A DNA stretch of 59,715 nucleotides from Candidatus Poseidoniales archaeon (GTDB lineage: Archaea; Thermoplasmatota; Poseidoniia; Poseidoniales; Thalassarchaeaceae). Position numbers and translations under genes: made by a program. The notes under the pieces are model-generated. The model ran no database searches. It worked only from the letters and a program-made list of their open reading frames with translations, and was not told where the DNA came from. The stretch covers positions 1 to 59,715 of the forward strand of contig DTUF01000035.1 of NCBI GenBank assembly GCA_012964335.1. The letters are read 5' to 3'. Positions 8,479-16,751 of the stretch are shown in pieces; the first letter of the stretch is position 1, and each line of letters starts with the position of its first letter.

Positions 8479-9108
8479 ATGGATATTGTTGCCCTAACTG
8501 CAGTAGTCGCTTTCATAGTGCCCATGTGTTTTTCACCTGGTCCAAATAATCTACTATGTGCTGCGCACGGCTCCCAACATGGTTTCAGGAATACTATCCC
8601 ACTAACTCTAGGAATGGTGGTTGGTTGGTCAACTCTAGGCATTGGAGTTGGATTAGCATCAACAGTGATTGAAGAAAATGAAGAAGTATTCACTTTTCTA
8701 TCGTGGATTGGTGCACTCTACATCGCTTACCTCGCCTACAAAATGGCTACTACGAAACTAGAAGAATTAAATTCAGAGGAATCTGAATCAACATCTTCGC
8801 TTGAAAATACCGAACAACCTCTAGGATTCAGAACGGGTTTGGTTCTCCAAATGGTCAATGGTAAGGCTTGGATTCATTTTCTAGTTCTGATGACTACGTT
8901 TGGTGCCACATTTGGTCACGGTTTCATCTCAAAAGTTTCACTTGTAGGATTAAATGGAATGTTTGGATATTGTGCAGTATTAACTTGGACTGTTTCAGGT
9001 GTAACACTGAGTAAAATATTCTCAAGTCCGAAACAAGCAAAAGCCCTGAATCTCGGATTGGCATTTACCTTGCTAGTTGTTGCAATTTGGATAGTAATGC
9101 CAAACTAG
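8479..9108 (+). CDS. LysE/RhtB-family amino acid exporter
   Basis: 209-aa protein with six hydrophobic segments and the family hallmark SPGPNNLL near residues 15-22. A good Shine-Dalgarno-like GGTGAT sits about 5 nt before the ATG. The gene follows the PLP enzyme by 23 nt, so both are probably one transcript controlled by the divergent Lrp-type protein. Members export lysine, threonine, homoserine, cysteine derivatives or leucine. A sulfur amino acid or homoserine is the best guess from the neighbour. A short polar, Glu/Ser-rich loop lies at about residues 94-113. Confidence 0.82.
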   Translation: MDIVALTAVVAFIVPMCFSPGPNNLLCAAHGSQHGFRNTIPLTLGMVVGWSTLGIGVGLASTVIEENEEVFTFLSWIGALYIAYLAYKMATTKLEELNSEESESTSSLENTEQPLGFRTGLVLQMVNGKAWIHFLVLMTTFGATFGHGFISKVSLVGLNGMFGYCAVLTWTVSGVTLSKIFSSPKQAKALNLGLAFTLLVVAIWIVMPN

Positions 9109-9185
9109 ATTGCTTGAAAAATGCTGAATCTAATTCAATGATTCAAGTAACAGACTTTATTGTTGATTTCACCTTGGGGCTGCGT

Positions 9186-10919
9186 CTATCCAAAAATACC
9201 GGTTTGGTTGCCATCCTCATCAATATCCATGTCCATTCCTGCTGGCCTTCGCGGCAGCCCTGGCATGGTCATCATAGCACCACAAACAGCAACGACGAAG
9301 CCAGCCCCCGCATTGAGCCGTAACTCCATAATTGGTAAGGTAAAGCCGCTGGGAGCGCCGATTTCATTAGCAACATGGCTGAATGAATACTGTGTTTTTG
9401 CCATGCAAACAGCCAATTTATCGTATTTCCATTTCTTTATCAGTTTGAGATCTCGCTCTGCCTGCTTGTGTAAGTCTATTGATTCAGCCCCATAAACCAT
9501 TGTCGCAACCCGTAACATTTTCTCAACAATACCCATTTTTTTGTCAAATAACGCTTCAAATGGTCTGCCATTTGCTAGGTGATCTTGACAAGCTTCTGAG
9601 ACCGCATGAGCGAGGTCAATTCCCCCTGCCCCGCCGCGTTGATGACCATCGAAAATGACCGCGTTATCAGCACCACATTCATGAGCGCATTTCAGTAATT
9701 CTTGAATTTCTGCTTCTGAATCTATTGAGAAGCGATTTACAGAGACTACTACAGGAACCATGAATCGCTTCATATTCCTAATATGCCGAGATAGGTTTGT
9801 CATCGCTCCCCGAGAAACTGCATCCACATTTTCTTTGGTCAATTCTTCTTTTGATGGACGTTGACCTCCTGATGAAGAGAATCCACCACCATGTAACTTC
9901 ATACTACGGACTGTGACATTGACAACTATACAGTCAGGTGGAATACCACTCGCAGCGGCCTTAATATGAATCGCTTTTTCTGCACCCATATCAGAACCAA
10001 AGCCAGCCTCGGTTACAACGTAATCAGATACCGCTAGGGCAAGGTTGTCAGCAATCAAACTTGAGTTGCCATGTGCAATATTTGCAAAAGGACCTGCATG
10101 GATAAAAGCGGGATCACCCTCTAAAGTTTGGACTAAATTTGGTAACAAGGCGTTTCGTAATAAGATTGACATCGGGCCTGCAGCGCCGATATCTTCGGCT
10201 TTTACTGGGTTACCATCACGATTTTGTCCAACTACAATTTCGCCAAGGCGTTTTCGTAAATCCACATAATCACTAGCCAACGCGAGAATTGCCATTACCT
10301 CACTAGCTGCTGTAATGTCAAATCGCTCCTCACGGGCAAAACCATTCAGTGCACCCCCTAGACCTATCGCAGAATTCCTAAGTGACCTATCATTCATGTC
10401 TAGAACTCTCGGCCAAATAATTCTTGATGGGTCAATATCCAACTTATTCCCCTGATGAAGGTGGTTGTCAAGCATAGCTGAACAAAGATTGTGAGCCGAG
10501 GTTACAGCGTGAATATCGCCTGTGAAGTGGAGGTTAATCTCCTCCATTGGAAGGACCTGTGAATATCCCCCACCTGCTGCACCGCCTTTTATTCCAAAGA
10601 CAGGACCCATTGATGGTTCGCGGATAACACAAACAGCATTCTTGCCAATACGATTCAAACCTTGGTTAAGTCCGATGGTTGTAACGGTCTTACCCTCACC
10701 AAAAGGAGTAGGGTTGACACTTGTAACTAAAATTAGTACACCTTTCGGCTTGTCACTACGATTCTTGAGCGCTTCCCACGATATCTTAGCCACTCCATTT
10801 CCTTGTGGGCAAAGGTCTTCTACTCCTAATCCTAGTTTCCATGCAACCTCTTCAATTGGAATAGGATTGGCGGCGAGGGCAATTTCGAGGTCGCTTGGCA
10901 TGTTGGCTCGTGTTGTCAA
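9186..10919 (-). CDS. fhs: formate-tetrahydrofolate ligase (10-formyl-THF synthetase)
   Basis: 577 aa, slightly longer than the usual ~556. It catalyses ATP-dependent formation of 10-formyl-THF from formate and THF, feeding purine synthesis and one-carbon metabolism. Seen are the N-terminal A..NPIPIEEVA segment, the ATP-binding TPFGEGKTTT-like loop (TPFGEGKTVT, near residue 73), the REPSMGPVFGIKGGAAGGG block and the C-terminal MPGLPRRPAG and DIDEDGNQTGIFG, all of which are strongly conserved. The gene converges with the LysE-type gene and diverges from the shikimate dehydrogenase-like gene. The family is mostly bacterial but known in some archaea. Confidence 0.95.
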   Translation of the reverse strand: MTTRANMPSDLEIALAANPIPIEEVAWKLGLGVEDLCPQGNGVAKISWEALKNRSDKPKGVLILVTSVNPTPFGEGKTVTTIGLNQGLNRIGKNAVCVIREPSMGPVFGIKGGAAGGGYSQVLPMEEINLHFTGDIHAVTSAHNLCSAMLDNHLHQGNKLDIDPSRIIWPRVLDMNDRSLRNSAIGLGGALNGFAREERFDITAASEVMAILALASDYVDLRKRLGEIVVGQNRDGNPVKAEDIGAAGPMSILLRNALLPNLVQTLEGDPAFIHAGPFANIAHGNSSLIADNLALAVSDYVVTEAGFGSDMGAEKAIHIKAAASGIPPDCIVVNVTVRSMKLHGGGFSSSGGQRPSKEELTKENVDAVSRGAMTNLSRHIRNMKRFMVPVVVSVNRFSIDSEAEIQELLKCAHECGADNAVIFDGHQRGGAGGIDLAHAVSEACQDHLANGRPFEALFDKKMGIVEKMLRVATMVYGAESIDLHKQAERDLKLIKKWKYDKLAVCMAKTQYSFSHVANEIGAPSGFTLPIMELRLNAGAGFVVAVCGAMMTMPGLPRRPAGMDMDIDEDGNQTGIFG

Positions 10920-10948
10920 TAAGTATTCAAGTCTTCATCATTTTGATA

Positions 10949-11038
10949 CTGAAACTATTATGTTTAGAAGGCTGAAATAAGATTTCAGTTTGCCTTTTTA
11001 GACTATTTCTCAAACCTGATAAATTTGTAGGTTTTCAG
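10949..11038. promoter_or_regulatory. divergent promoter region with four CTGAAA/TTTCAG sites
   Basis: The 144-nt region between fhs and the aroE-like gene contains CTGAAA at 10949-10954 and 10972-10977, and TTTCAG at 10983-10988 and 11033-11038. The middle two form a perfect 7-bp inverted repeat (CTGAAAT-AAG-ATTTCAG, 10972-10988) followed by a T-rich run. No gene ends here, so a terminator role is unlikely. A regulator-binding site for one or both divergent genes is a possibility. Confidence 0.35.
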
Positions 11039-11099
11039 TAATCTAGGTAATTGACATTGAAGCGTGGGTCTTTTCACTAATTCCGGTTTGGGACCACTA

Positions 11100-11993
11100 A
11101 TGGCAAAGGGCCCCACTGTCTGCGCGGCTGTGGCTGGTAATCCAATCAGTCACTCATTGACACCATTTCTATTCAAAAAAGTCGCTCAGTACTTGCAACA
11201 CCATAACCACACAATCACTTTTCACACCTGTGAGAAAATCAACCACACCTCATTGATTGATGCATTAGCGTGGGGTCATGCAAAGATGACTGCCATAGCC
11301 AAGGAAGATGAGGGAGCGGATCCTGGAAAACGAGAAATTTGGCTTTCTATCACTAGCCCGCTAAAACACCAACTTCCGATAGACTCAGGGACTGAATGGA
11401 CAATTGGTGAGCCAATGTTAGCATCGGTAAACCAAATGCGACATGACGGCCATGTATGGAATGCAGCCAACACCGATGGTGCAGGTTTGTTGATGGTTGC
11501 TGGTGAATTTGGCTTTGATTTTACCTTGACAGATGACTTGGAGCAACCGTTACTATGCATGACAGGAGGTGGTTCAACCGCTCGTGCATGCGCCGCTGCA
11601 TGGACTGAAGCAGGAGGGAAAATATGGTGGAAGGAAGGGCGACGTAATCTTTCACCCCGAGGGCCGTGGAAAGATTCCATAGTTAACCCAAGAGATGTAT
11701 GCGACCATGTCGGGCGAAGACTTCACATTGATTTTGACCATCCAGCAGGTTCAACCCCGGAAATCAAAGGTGAGCGAATTGAAGCAGGGATAGACGCACC
11801 TGTTTTCCTCTCAGTTAGTTATTCTGATGGTGAATTTGAATCAGTTATCGAAAATGAATGGGGCCTATTTTTGGATGGAAGATGGCTATTAGCAGCCCAA
11901 CATCTTCAAGGCTGGGCACATCTTTACTACCCACCAGCCGCAGATGATTTACCTACACTTAGCGAACTGATGGATATTCTTATTTCTGCTTGA
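11100..11993 (+). CDS. aroE: divergent shikimate 5-dehydrogenase-like protein
   Basis: About 298 aa from the ATG at 11100; a GTG at 11064 would add 12 residues that the family does not need. AroE features in order are AGNPISHSLTP (shikimate-binding), SITSPLKH (the catalytic lysine), ASVNQM in place of the usual GAVNT, AANTDGAG (catalytic aspartate) and the nucleotide loop TGGGSTARA. These support NADP-dependent reduction of 3-dehydroshikimate or a related quinate-type substrate. Several motifs deviate from the consensus and the C-terminal half is poorly conserved, so a relative with another substrate is possible. No other aromatic-pathway gene is next to it. Confidence 0.7.
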   Translation: MAKGPTVCAAVAGNPISHSLTPFLFKKVAQYLQHHNHTITFHTCEKINHTSLIDALAWGHAKMTAIAKEDEGADPGKREIWLSITSPLKHQLPIDSGTEWTIGEPMLASVNQMRHDGHVWNAANTDGAGLLMVAGEFGFDFTLTDDLEQPLLCMTGGGSTARACAAAWTEAGGKIWWKEGRRNLSPRGPWKDSIVNPRDVCDHVGRRLHIDFDHPAGSTPEIKGERIEAGIDAPVFLSVSYSDGEFESVIENEWGLFLDGRWLLAAQHLQGWAHLYYPPAADDLPTLSELMDILISA

Positions 11994-12047
11994 AACATGA
12001 ACTAAACGGCGACTCATTCAAAGGGAATTGGGTTGAAGCAAATACCA

Positions 12048-15000
12048 ATGAAGAGGCATCAGGGCATGGCATTGGTGCTATCTGCACTTCTTGTCACTGC
12101 AATTTTGACCTCGATGATTATTACAGCAACTGCTGAATCTAATGAAGAATCTTCAAATTTCACCGCACCTGTAAGCCCAGAAAGATTTTCACCAGGTTGG
12201 AAAGATTCTAGATATGTTGATTCTGAGAACAACTTGAAGGATATTCGCCTATACTACCCTTCTGCACAGCCGGGTGAAGATGAGCCTATTGATTGTGCAT
12301 GGGCACCTTATCCTTGGCTCGCCTTCCATGCTGATGATGGTGAAGGTTTTGATGACTATTCGTGGTTAGGTGAGGGACTAGCAAAGGCTGGTTATTTCGT
12401 GGTTATAATTGGAGAAGAAAGGGCCGGTGATGAGGCCTATCAAGGAATTCTAGACCATGTCCAATTGATTGAAGCTATCGGCTTCATCAATCTAACAGGA
12501 AATTTAAATCGTGGGCCAGCAGGTGCGCAAGGCTGCATTGACATGGACCACTGGGGTGTTTCAGGACATGGCCGAGGTGCTGGACTAGCAATGGTAGTGA
12601 GCAGTTATTGGGGTTCGGTTTTCAGTTCAGAGCAATACCAACCACCTAGGGCACTTTTTGGCGTTGGACTAGATATTGATGACATAGGCGAAAATATTCA
12701 AGCGATTGGGTTAGCAAATCCAGCCCATTCACTATTTCTGACTGGTACAGTAGATACAGTTGCGCCAATTGATGAACATATCAAACCACTACTACAGCAG
12801 TGGAATGGTGGCTGGCAACTGCTAGAGGTTGTAGGTGCCAACCACGTACAGTATGAAGATGACCAGTCATTCCTTGACAACTTGTTTGACGGTGATGCTA
12901 CGATGACCGAGTCAGAACAACAACAACACGCAATTAACAAATTCACACCTTTCCTAGATTTAACCCTCAAAGGTGAGGATGAAATTTGGTATGCGGCATC
13001 CAGCAGGGAAAATAATCCAGACCAACCATCAGATGGTGATTCATATCTTTCAGAAAATCTTGATGCAAACCAATTCTATCTTATTGACCTTGAAGAAACC
13101 TTACTAGATGCACCTGCAGGACGCTTTTCACCCGTATTATTCTATGACCATCAAACTAACAAAACGGTACTCTCGGCTGGATGGAGCGGCGGTAATTTCT
13201 CAGATATGTGGACTCTTGACTTAAATGATACAGCAAAATGGGAAAATGGCGGGAGTGGACCTAATTCAATTGGAACTAACACATTTGCTAGTGATGGAGT
13301 AGCCAGTGGCTTATTGGTTGGAGAGAGTGATACTGGTGAACCAACTATGTGGTCATGGAATGGTTACTCCTCTTCATGGACATCCTATTCGGAAGGAGTT
13401 CGCCCATCAGGGATGAGTTCTCAAGCAATGGCATGGGACTCAGGTTCCCAACGATACATTTCGTACGGTGGTCAGGATGCTGATTCAGGTAATTACACCA
13501 ACGAAACCTGGGCTTTCAATCCCGGTAATGCCGTCTGGCAAAATCTTAGCGCAGGGAACTCTCCACGTGGCATATCAAATCCTGCGATGTTCTTCTCTGA
13601 AGGATGGAATAGAACCATCCTTTTCGGAGGATATGATAGCGGAAAAAATCTCTCAAATGAGACTTGGATGTTTAATGGAGAAACAAACACTTGGTCCAAA
13701 TTGTCACTATCTGGAAGTTTCCCCACTGGCCGTGCCGGAATGGCAACTGCTATTGATAGAGAAAATCAAGTAGCCTACATATTTGGTGGAATCGCTCAGA
13801 ATCCATTTGACTCAGGAATTGATTATTCCAATGAATTATGGAAATTAGATTTGGCTCAGTTGACTTGGACTAAAATGACAAGTTGGGGTATTGATGCAAT
13901 GTGGCTTTCAGGTATGACTTTTGATAAAACTAGTGATAAATTAGTTTTGTTTGGTGGCATGAATGACAATGTGTTTGACCAAACTTGGTTATATGATTTA
14001 ACTGAAGAAGAATGGGAATTGCATGCATCATCTTCAGCAATTACCTCAACTGATGTAATACACATTTCAGCAACTGTGTCTGAACGCGATTTGGATTCAC
14101 CTCCAAGTACTCTTGAAATCAACTGCCGCGTTGTTGGACAATCCAGTTGGACAGCTGGTGATTGGAACGCAGTCAACGATACAGCAACTTGTGATTTATC
14201 TCCTTTTTCTCTAGACCCTGGATTTCACACTGCTGAAATGAAGGTTTCAAACGATGGACAACAAGCATCTGTTGAGATTACCTTTGAAAGGGCAAATGCG
14301 CCACCACAATTAGAAAATCCCATGCCATATTTTGTGATTGATGAAGAGAGTGAATTAATCATCAACGCTAGTGAGATTGCAAGTGATGTAGATGGTCATG
14401 AATTGAGGTTCATTGGCAATGCTTTCACCTTCACTACACTACACGAAGGGGACCCTGAACCTGAATTAGATTATATCTTACAGAACGATAGAAGAGCTGT
14501 AAAGTTAGTTGATTTAGCTGACTGGACTGAGCGTAGAGGCGATACTTGGTATACCGTCTGTGGAGAAATAAGAGATGAGTCTACCCCGGGAAACCCTCCA
14601 TCAAGAGTCCCATTTTGTTTTGAATTAATGCATCAATCAATTGATGACCCCTATGTTGTATTAGAGCATCCAACTTTCACACTGACTGAAGACCAAAATT
14701 CAACCAATTTTGACTTGGCTTCATATGTTACGGATGAAGAATTAGATGTTGTAGCAATTCATTGGAACACAGAACTCGATTATTACGACATGGATAGCGA
14801 TTCTTATGGTGGAAATATCAGACTTACAGGAATTTCAGAGATGGCGGATTCGGCTTCCTCATACACATCAAATGTGATGGTTGAGCCAACTGAACACTGG
14901 CACGGAGAAGAAGAAATTTCTTTTTGTATGCACCATTATAATGGCGGAAACACATTAGCAAATGGGAACTGCATATGGTTGAATGTCACTTTTATTGTAA

Positions 15001-15725
15001 CGCCGGTTGCAGACCCCCCTATTTTTAACATCAGTCAAATCACTTTGCAAGAAGACACAATCAAAGATGTTCTACTGTCAGAAATTGTGTGGGATCCAGA
15101 CGGCGATGAATTGAACATAACTCTTGAATCTGGAGAGTCAAATATTACCCTAGAAATTTGGCATGAACAATTACGCATCACCCCTAAATCTGATTGGTTT
15201 GGTCGGGCAATTGCTTGGACATTGGTTGCTACTGATGGTACTGAATCTATTCGGCAACCAATGCGAATTATCGTAGAAGAGGTTGATGATGATACCATTG
15301 TTGAATGGCAGAGACCAGCAGATATTATTGAAAATATGACCTCTCTCAGACTAAATATCAATGATGTGGACAGTGATGGTCCATGGCTAATTGAATATTC
15401 ATGGGATGATGGAGATTGGAAGGGGATTACGCCTTCGTGCGCTGAAGAGAGTGCAAACCAATTTGAGTGTCAAGCAGACCTTCTTGCTCACGACCTACTG
15501 TATGGTGACCATAAACTGAATCTCCGTGTCAATGATGGTTACTCTACTAGTGAGGTGACCAGTTATTGGATTGAAAAGGCCGACCCTAATGATAGTGGCC
15601 TTTCAGGTGGTGGTTCATCAAGTGGCCTAAGCGGACTTGCTTTTATTTTCGCAGGAATATTACTCTTGCTCGCTGGAGGCGGTCTCATCTTTACTATGCT
15701 CAGGCGTGGAGATAAGTACGAGTAA
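12048..15725 (+). CDS. secreted membrane-anchored protein: degenerate alpha/beta-hydrolase domain, Kelch repeats, cadherin-like domains
   Basis: About 1225 aa. A signal peptide lies at residues 1-30 from the ATG at 12048 (a TTG at 12033 is the alternative). Nucleotides about 12150-12960 resemble an alpha/beta-hydrolase of the dienelactone/PET-hydrolase kind, with TGTVDTVAP (acid) and GANHVQYE (histidine), but the nucleophile elbow reads GHGRG. The expected Ser is therefore Gly (codon 12570-12572) and the domain is probably not a normal esterase. About five Kelch blades follow (13130-14030; repeated FGG and NETW pieces), then three cadherin-like domains with DVDG and DPDGDE calcium-type motifs (14300-15300). 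A Gly/Ser linker and one C-terminal helix (about 15630-15700) with Arg-Arg behind it complete the protein. The likely role is cell-surface binding. Confidence 0.72.
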   Translation: MKRHQGMALVLSALLVTAILTSMIITATAESNEESSNFTAPVSPERFSPGWKDSRYVDSENNLKDIRLYYPSAQPGEDEPIDCAWAPYPWLAFHADDGEGFDDYSWLGEGLAKAGYFVVIIGEERAGDEAYQGILDHVQLIEAIGFINLTGNLNRGPAGAQGCIDMDHWGVSGHGRGAGLAMVVSSYWGSVFSSEQYQPPRALFGVGLDIDDIGENIQAIGLANPAHSLFLTGTVDTVAPIDEHIKPLLQQWNGGWQLLEVVGANHVQYEDDQSFLDNLFDGDATMTESEQQQHAINKFTPFLDLTLKGEDEIWYAASSRENNPDQPSDGDSYLSENLDANQFYLIDLEETLLDAPAGRFSPVLFYDHQTNKTVLSAGWSGGNFSDMWTLDLNDTAKWENGGSGPNSIGTNTFASDGVASGLLVGESDTGEPTMWSWNGYSSSWTSYSEGVRPSGMSSQAMAWDSGSQRYISYGGQDADSGNYTNETWAFNPGNAVWQNLSAGNSPRGISNPAMFFSEGWNRTILFGGYDSGKNLSNETWMFNGETNTWSKLSLSGSFPTGRAGMATAIDRENQVAYIFGGIAQNPFDSGIDYSNELWKLDLAQLTWTKMTSWGIDAMWLSGMTFDKTSDKLVLFGGMNDNVFDQTWLYDLTEEEWELHASSSAITSTDVIHISATVSERDLDSPPSTLEINCRVVGQSSWTAGDWNAVNDTATCDLSPFSLDPGFHTAEMKVSNDGQQASVEITFERANAPPQLENPMPYFVIDEESELIINASEIASDVDGHELRFIGNAFTFTTLHEGDPEPELDYILQNDRRAVKLVDLADWTERRGDTWYTVCGEIRDESTPGNPPSRVPFCFELMHQSIDDPYVVLEHPTFTLTEDQNSTNFDLASYVTDEELDVVAIHWNTELDYYDMDSDSYGGNIRLTGISEMADSASSYTSNVMVEPTEHWHGEEEISFCMHHYNGGNTLANGNCIWLNVTFIVTPVADPPIFNISQITLQEDTIKDVLLSEIVWDPDGDELNITLESGESNITLEIWHEQLRITPKSDWFGRAIAWTLVATDGTESIRQPMRIIVEEVDDDTIVEWQRPADIIENMTSLRLNINDVDSDGPWLIEYSWDDGDWKGITPSCAEESANQFECQADLLAHDLLYGDHKLNLRVNDGYSTSEVTSYWIEKADPNDSGLSGGGSSSGLSGLAFIFAGILLLLAGGGLIFTMLRRGDKYE

Positions 15726-16739
15726 TCTCTCAAGTGACAGATGCGGGATTCGTTTTTGATGCAAGATTGCGAGTGGAATCCAAATTACTGAGTGTAGAAC
15801 TGTAATAGCAAATGATTCTGATATTGTCAGGGACTTTGGACCCCATTCAGCAAGCAGCCTGAGGATTGCAAAATGAATTACATAAATTGACAACGATAAT
15901 TTTCCAACCGGAGCGATAAGAGCGAACAACTTGCTCGCCTTGTGACGTAAACTGAAAGCGCTGTGCCAAACCAAATGTGACCAAGCCCCAGCAGTCAGAA
16001 CGAACCAAAAATTTGCAGGGAAGAATGTCAAAATCGCATCACCGTTAGGCAAAGCCCACTGGGTCTCGCTAACCATAGCCATCCCAAGTGTAACCAATAA
16101 TAATGCAACTGCTACAACACTTGAACGCGGTAAATTTCCGTTGTGCCCTATTCCACTCAAAGCCCCACCAGCAAGGAAGAAAGCCCACCATGGCAAGAGC
16201 GGATATGTGCCGTTCATCAAAAGACGAGAGAACCATTCTAATGGCCCTGAAGAGAGCACTCGTTGATCCCAACTCCAACTTGAGCCTGAATCAATTGAAA
16301 GCAATGTGGAAAGTGCAACAATAAGTGAAAACGTTAACAAATAGTGCCGATTATTAAGAAACTTCACCGAAATCGGTGCGAGCAATGTACATAATGCTAG
16401 TAATGAAAGAACACCTGGTGTATACCAATAAAACCGTTGAGGAAGTAGAATATTGATGACAACCTGCATAGCAACTAATAGTGAAATCCTTGTCAATAAC
16501 CACCTCACGAGATTAGGGCTAGATAATCTTCGTCTAACCGCCGAGTGCACACCCCATCCTGAAAGAGTCACAAAGAGAGGAGCCGCCATCCCCCCAATCA
16601 CTGCTGAGAGAATTGCTAATGGGTGGGAGAGGCTAACCCCTTCCGGAGAGGCTATTGCTGTTGTATGAACTTGAACCATAAATAATATCGCGATTGCTTT
16701 TACCGCGTCAATGTGCGTTTGCCGCTTGGTTTCCAACAT
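15660..16739 (-). CDS. multi-pass membrane acyltransferase-like protein (DUF418/DUF1624/acyltransferase-3 type)
   Basis: 359 aa with about ten hydrophobic helices. The N-terminus has the arrangement seen in membrane acyltransferases: a charged start, then DAVKAIAILFMVQVHT with a conserved His at the end of helix 1, then PLFVTLSGWG. Later GKLSLSIYVIHF resembles the C-terminal block of the YeiB/heparan-glucosaminide acetyltransferase-like families. The substrate is probably a surface glycan or lipid; the exact family is uncertain. Its 3' end overlaps the 3' end of the convergent Kelch-protein gene by 66 nt. It lies just downstream of the carboxyltransferase gene on the same strand (12 nt). Confidence 0.65.
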   Translation of the reverse strand: MLETKRQTHIDAVKAIAILFMVQVHTTAIASPEGVSLSHPLAILSAVIGGMAAPLFVTLSGWGVHSAVRRRLSSPNLVRWLLTRISLLVAMQVVINILLPQRFYWYTPGVLSLLALCTLLAPISVKFLNNRHYLLTFSLIVALSTLLSIDSGSSWSWDQRVLSSGPLEWFSRLLMNGTYPLLPWWAFFLAGGALSGIGHNGNLPRSSVVAVALLLVTLGMAMVSETQWALPNGDAILTFFPANFWFVLTAGAWSHLVWHSAFSLRHKASKLFALIAPVGKLSLSIYVIHFAILRLLAEWGPKSLTISESFAITVLHSVIWIPLAILHQKRIPHLSLERLLVLISTPEHSKDETASSEQE

Positions 16740-16751
16740 AGTGAACCTAAC

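Noticed and set aside
9160-9495. Plus-strand open frame of 111 aa
   Set aside because: Lies antisense over the well-conserved C-terminus of formate-tetrahydrofolate ligase; no independent support.
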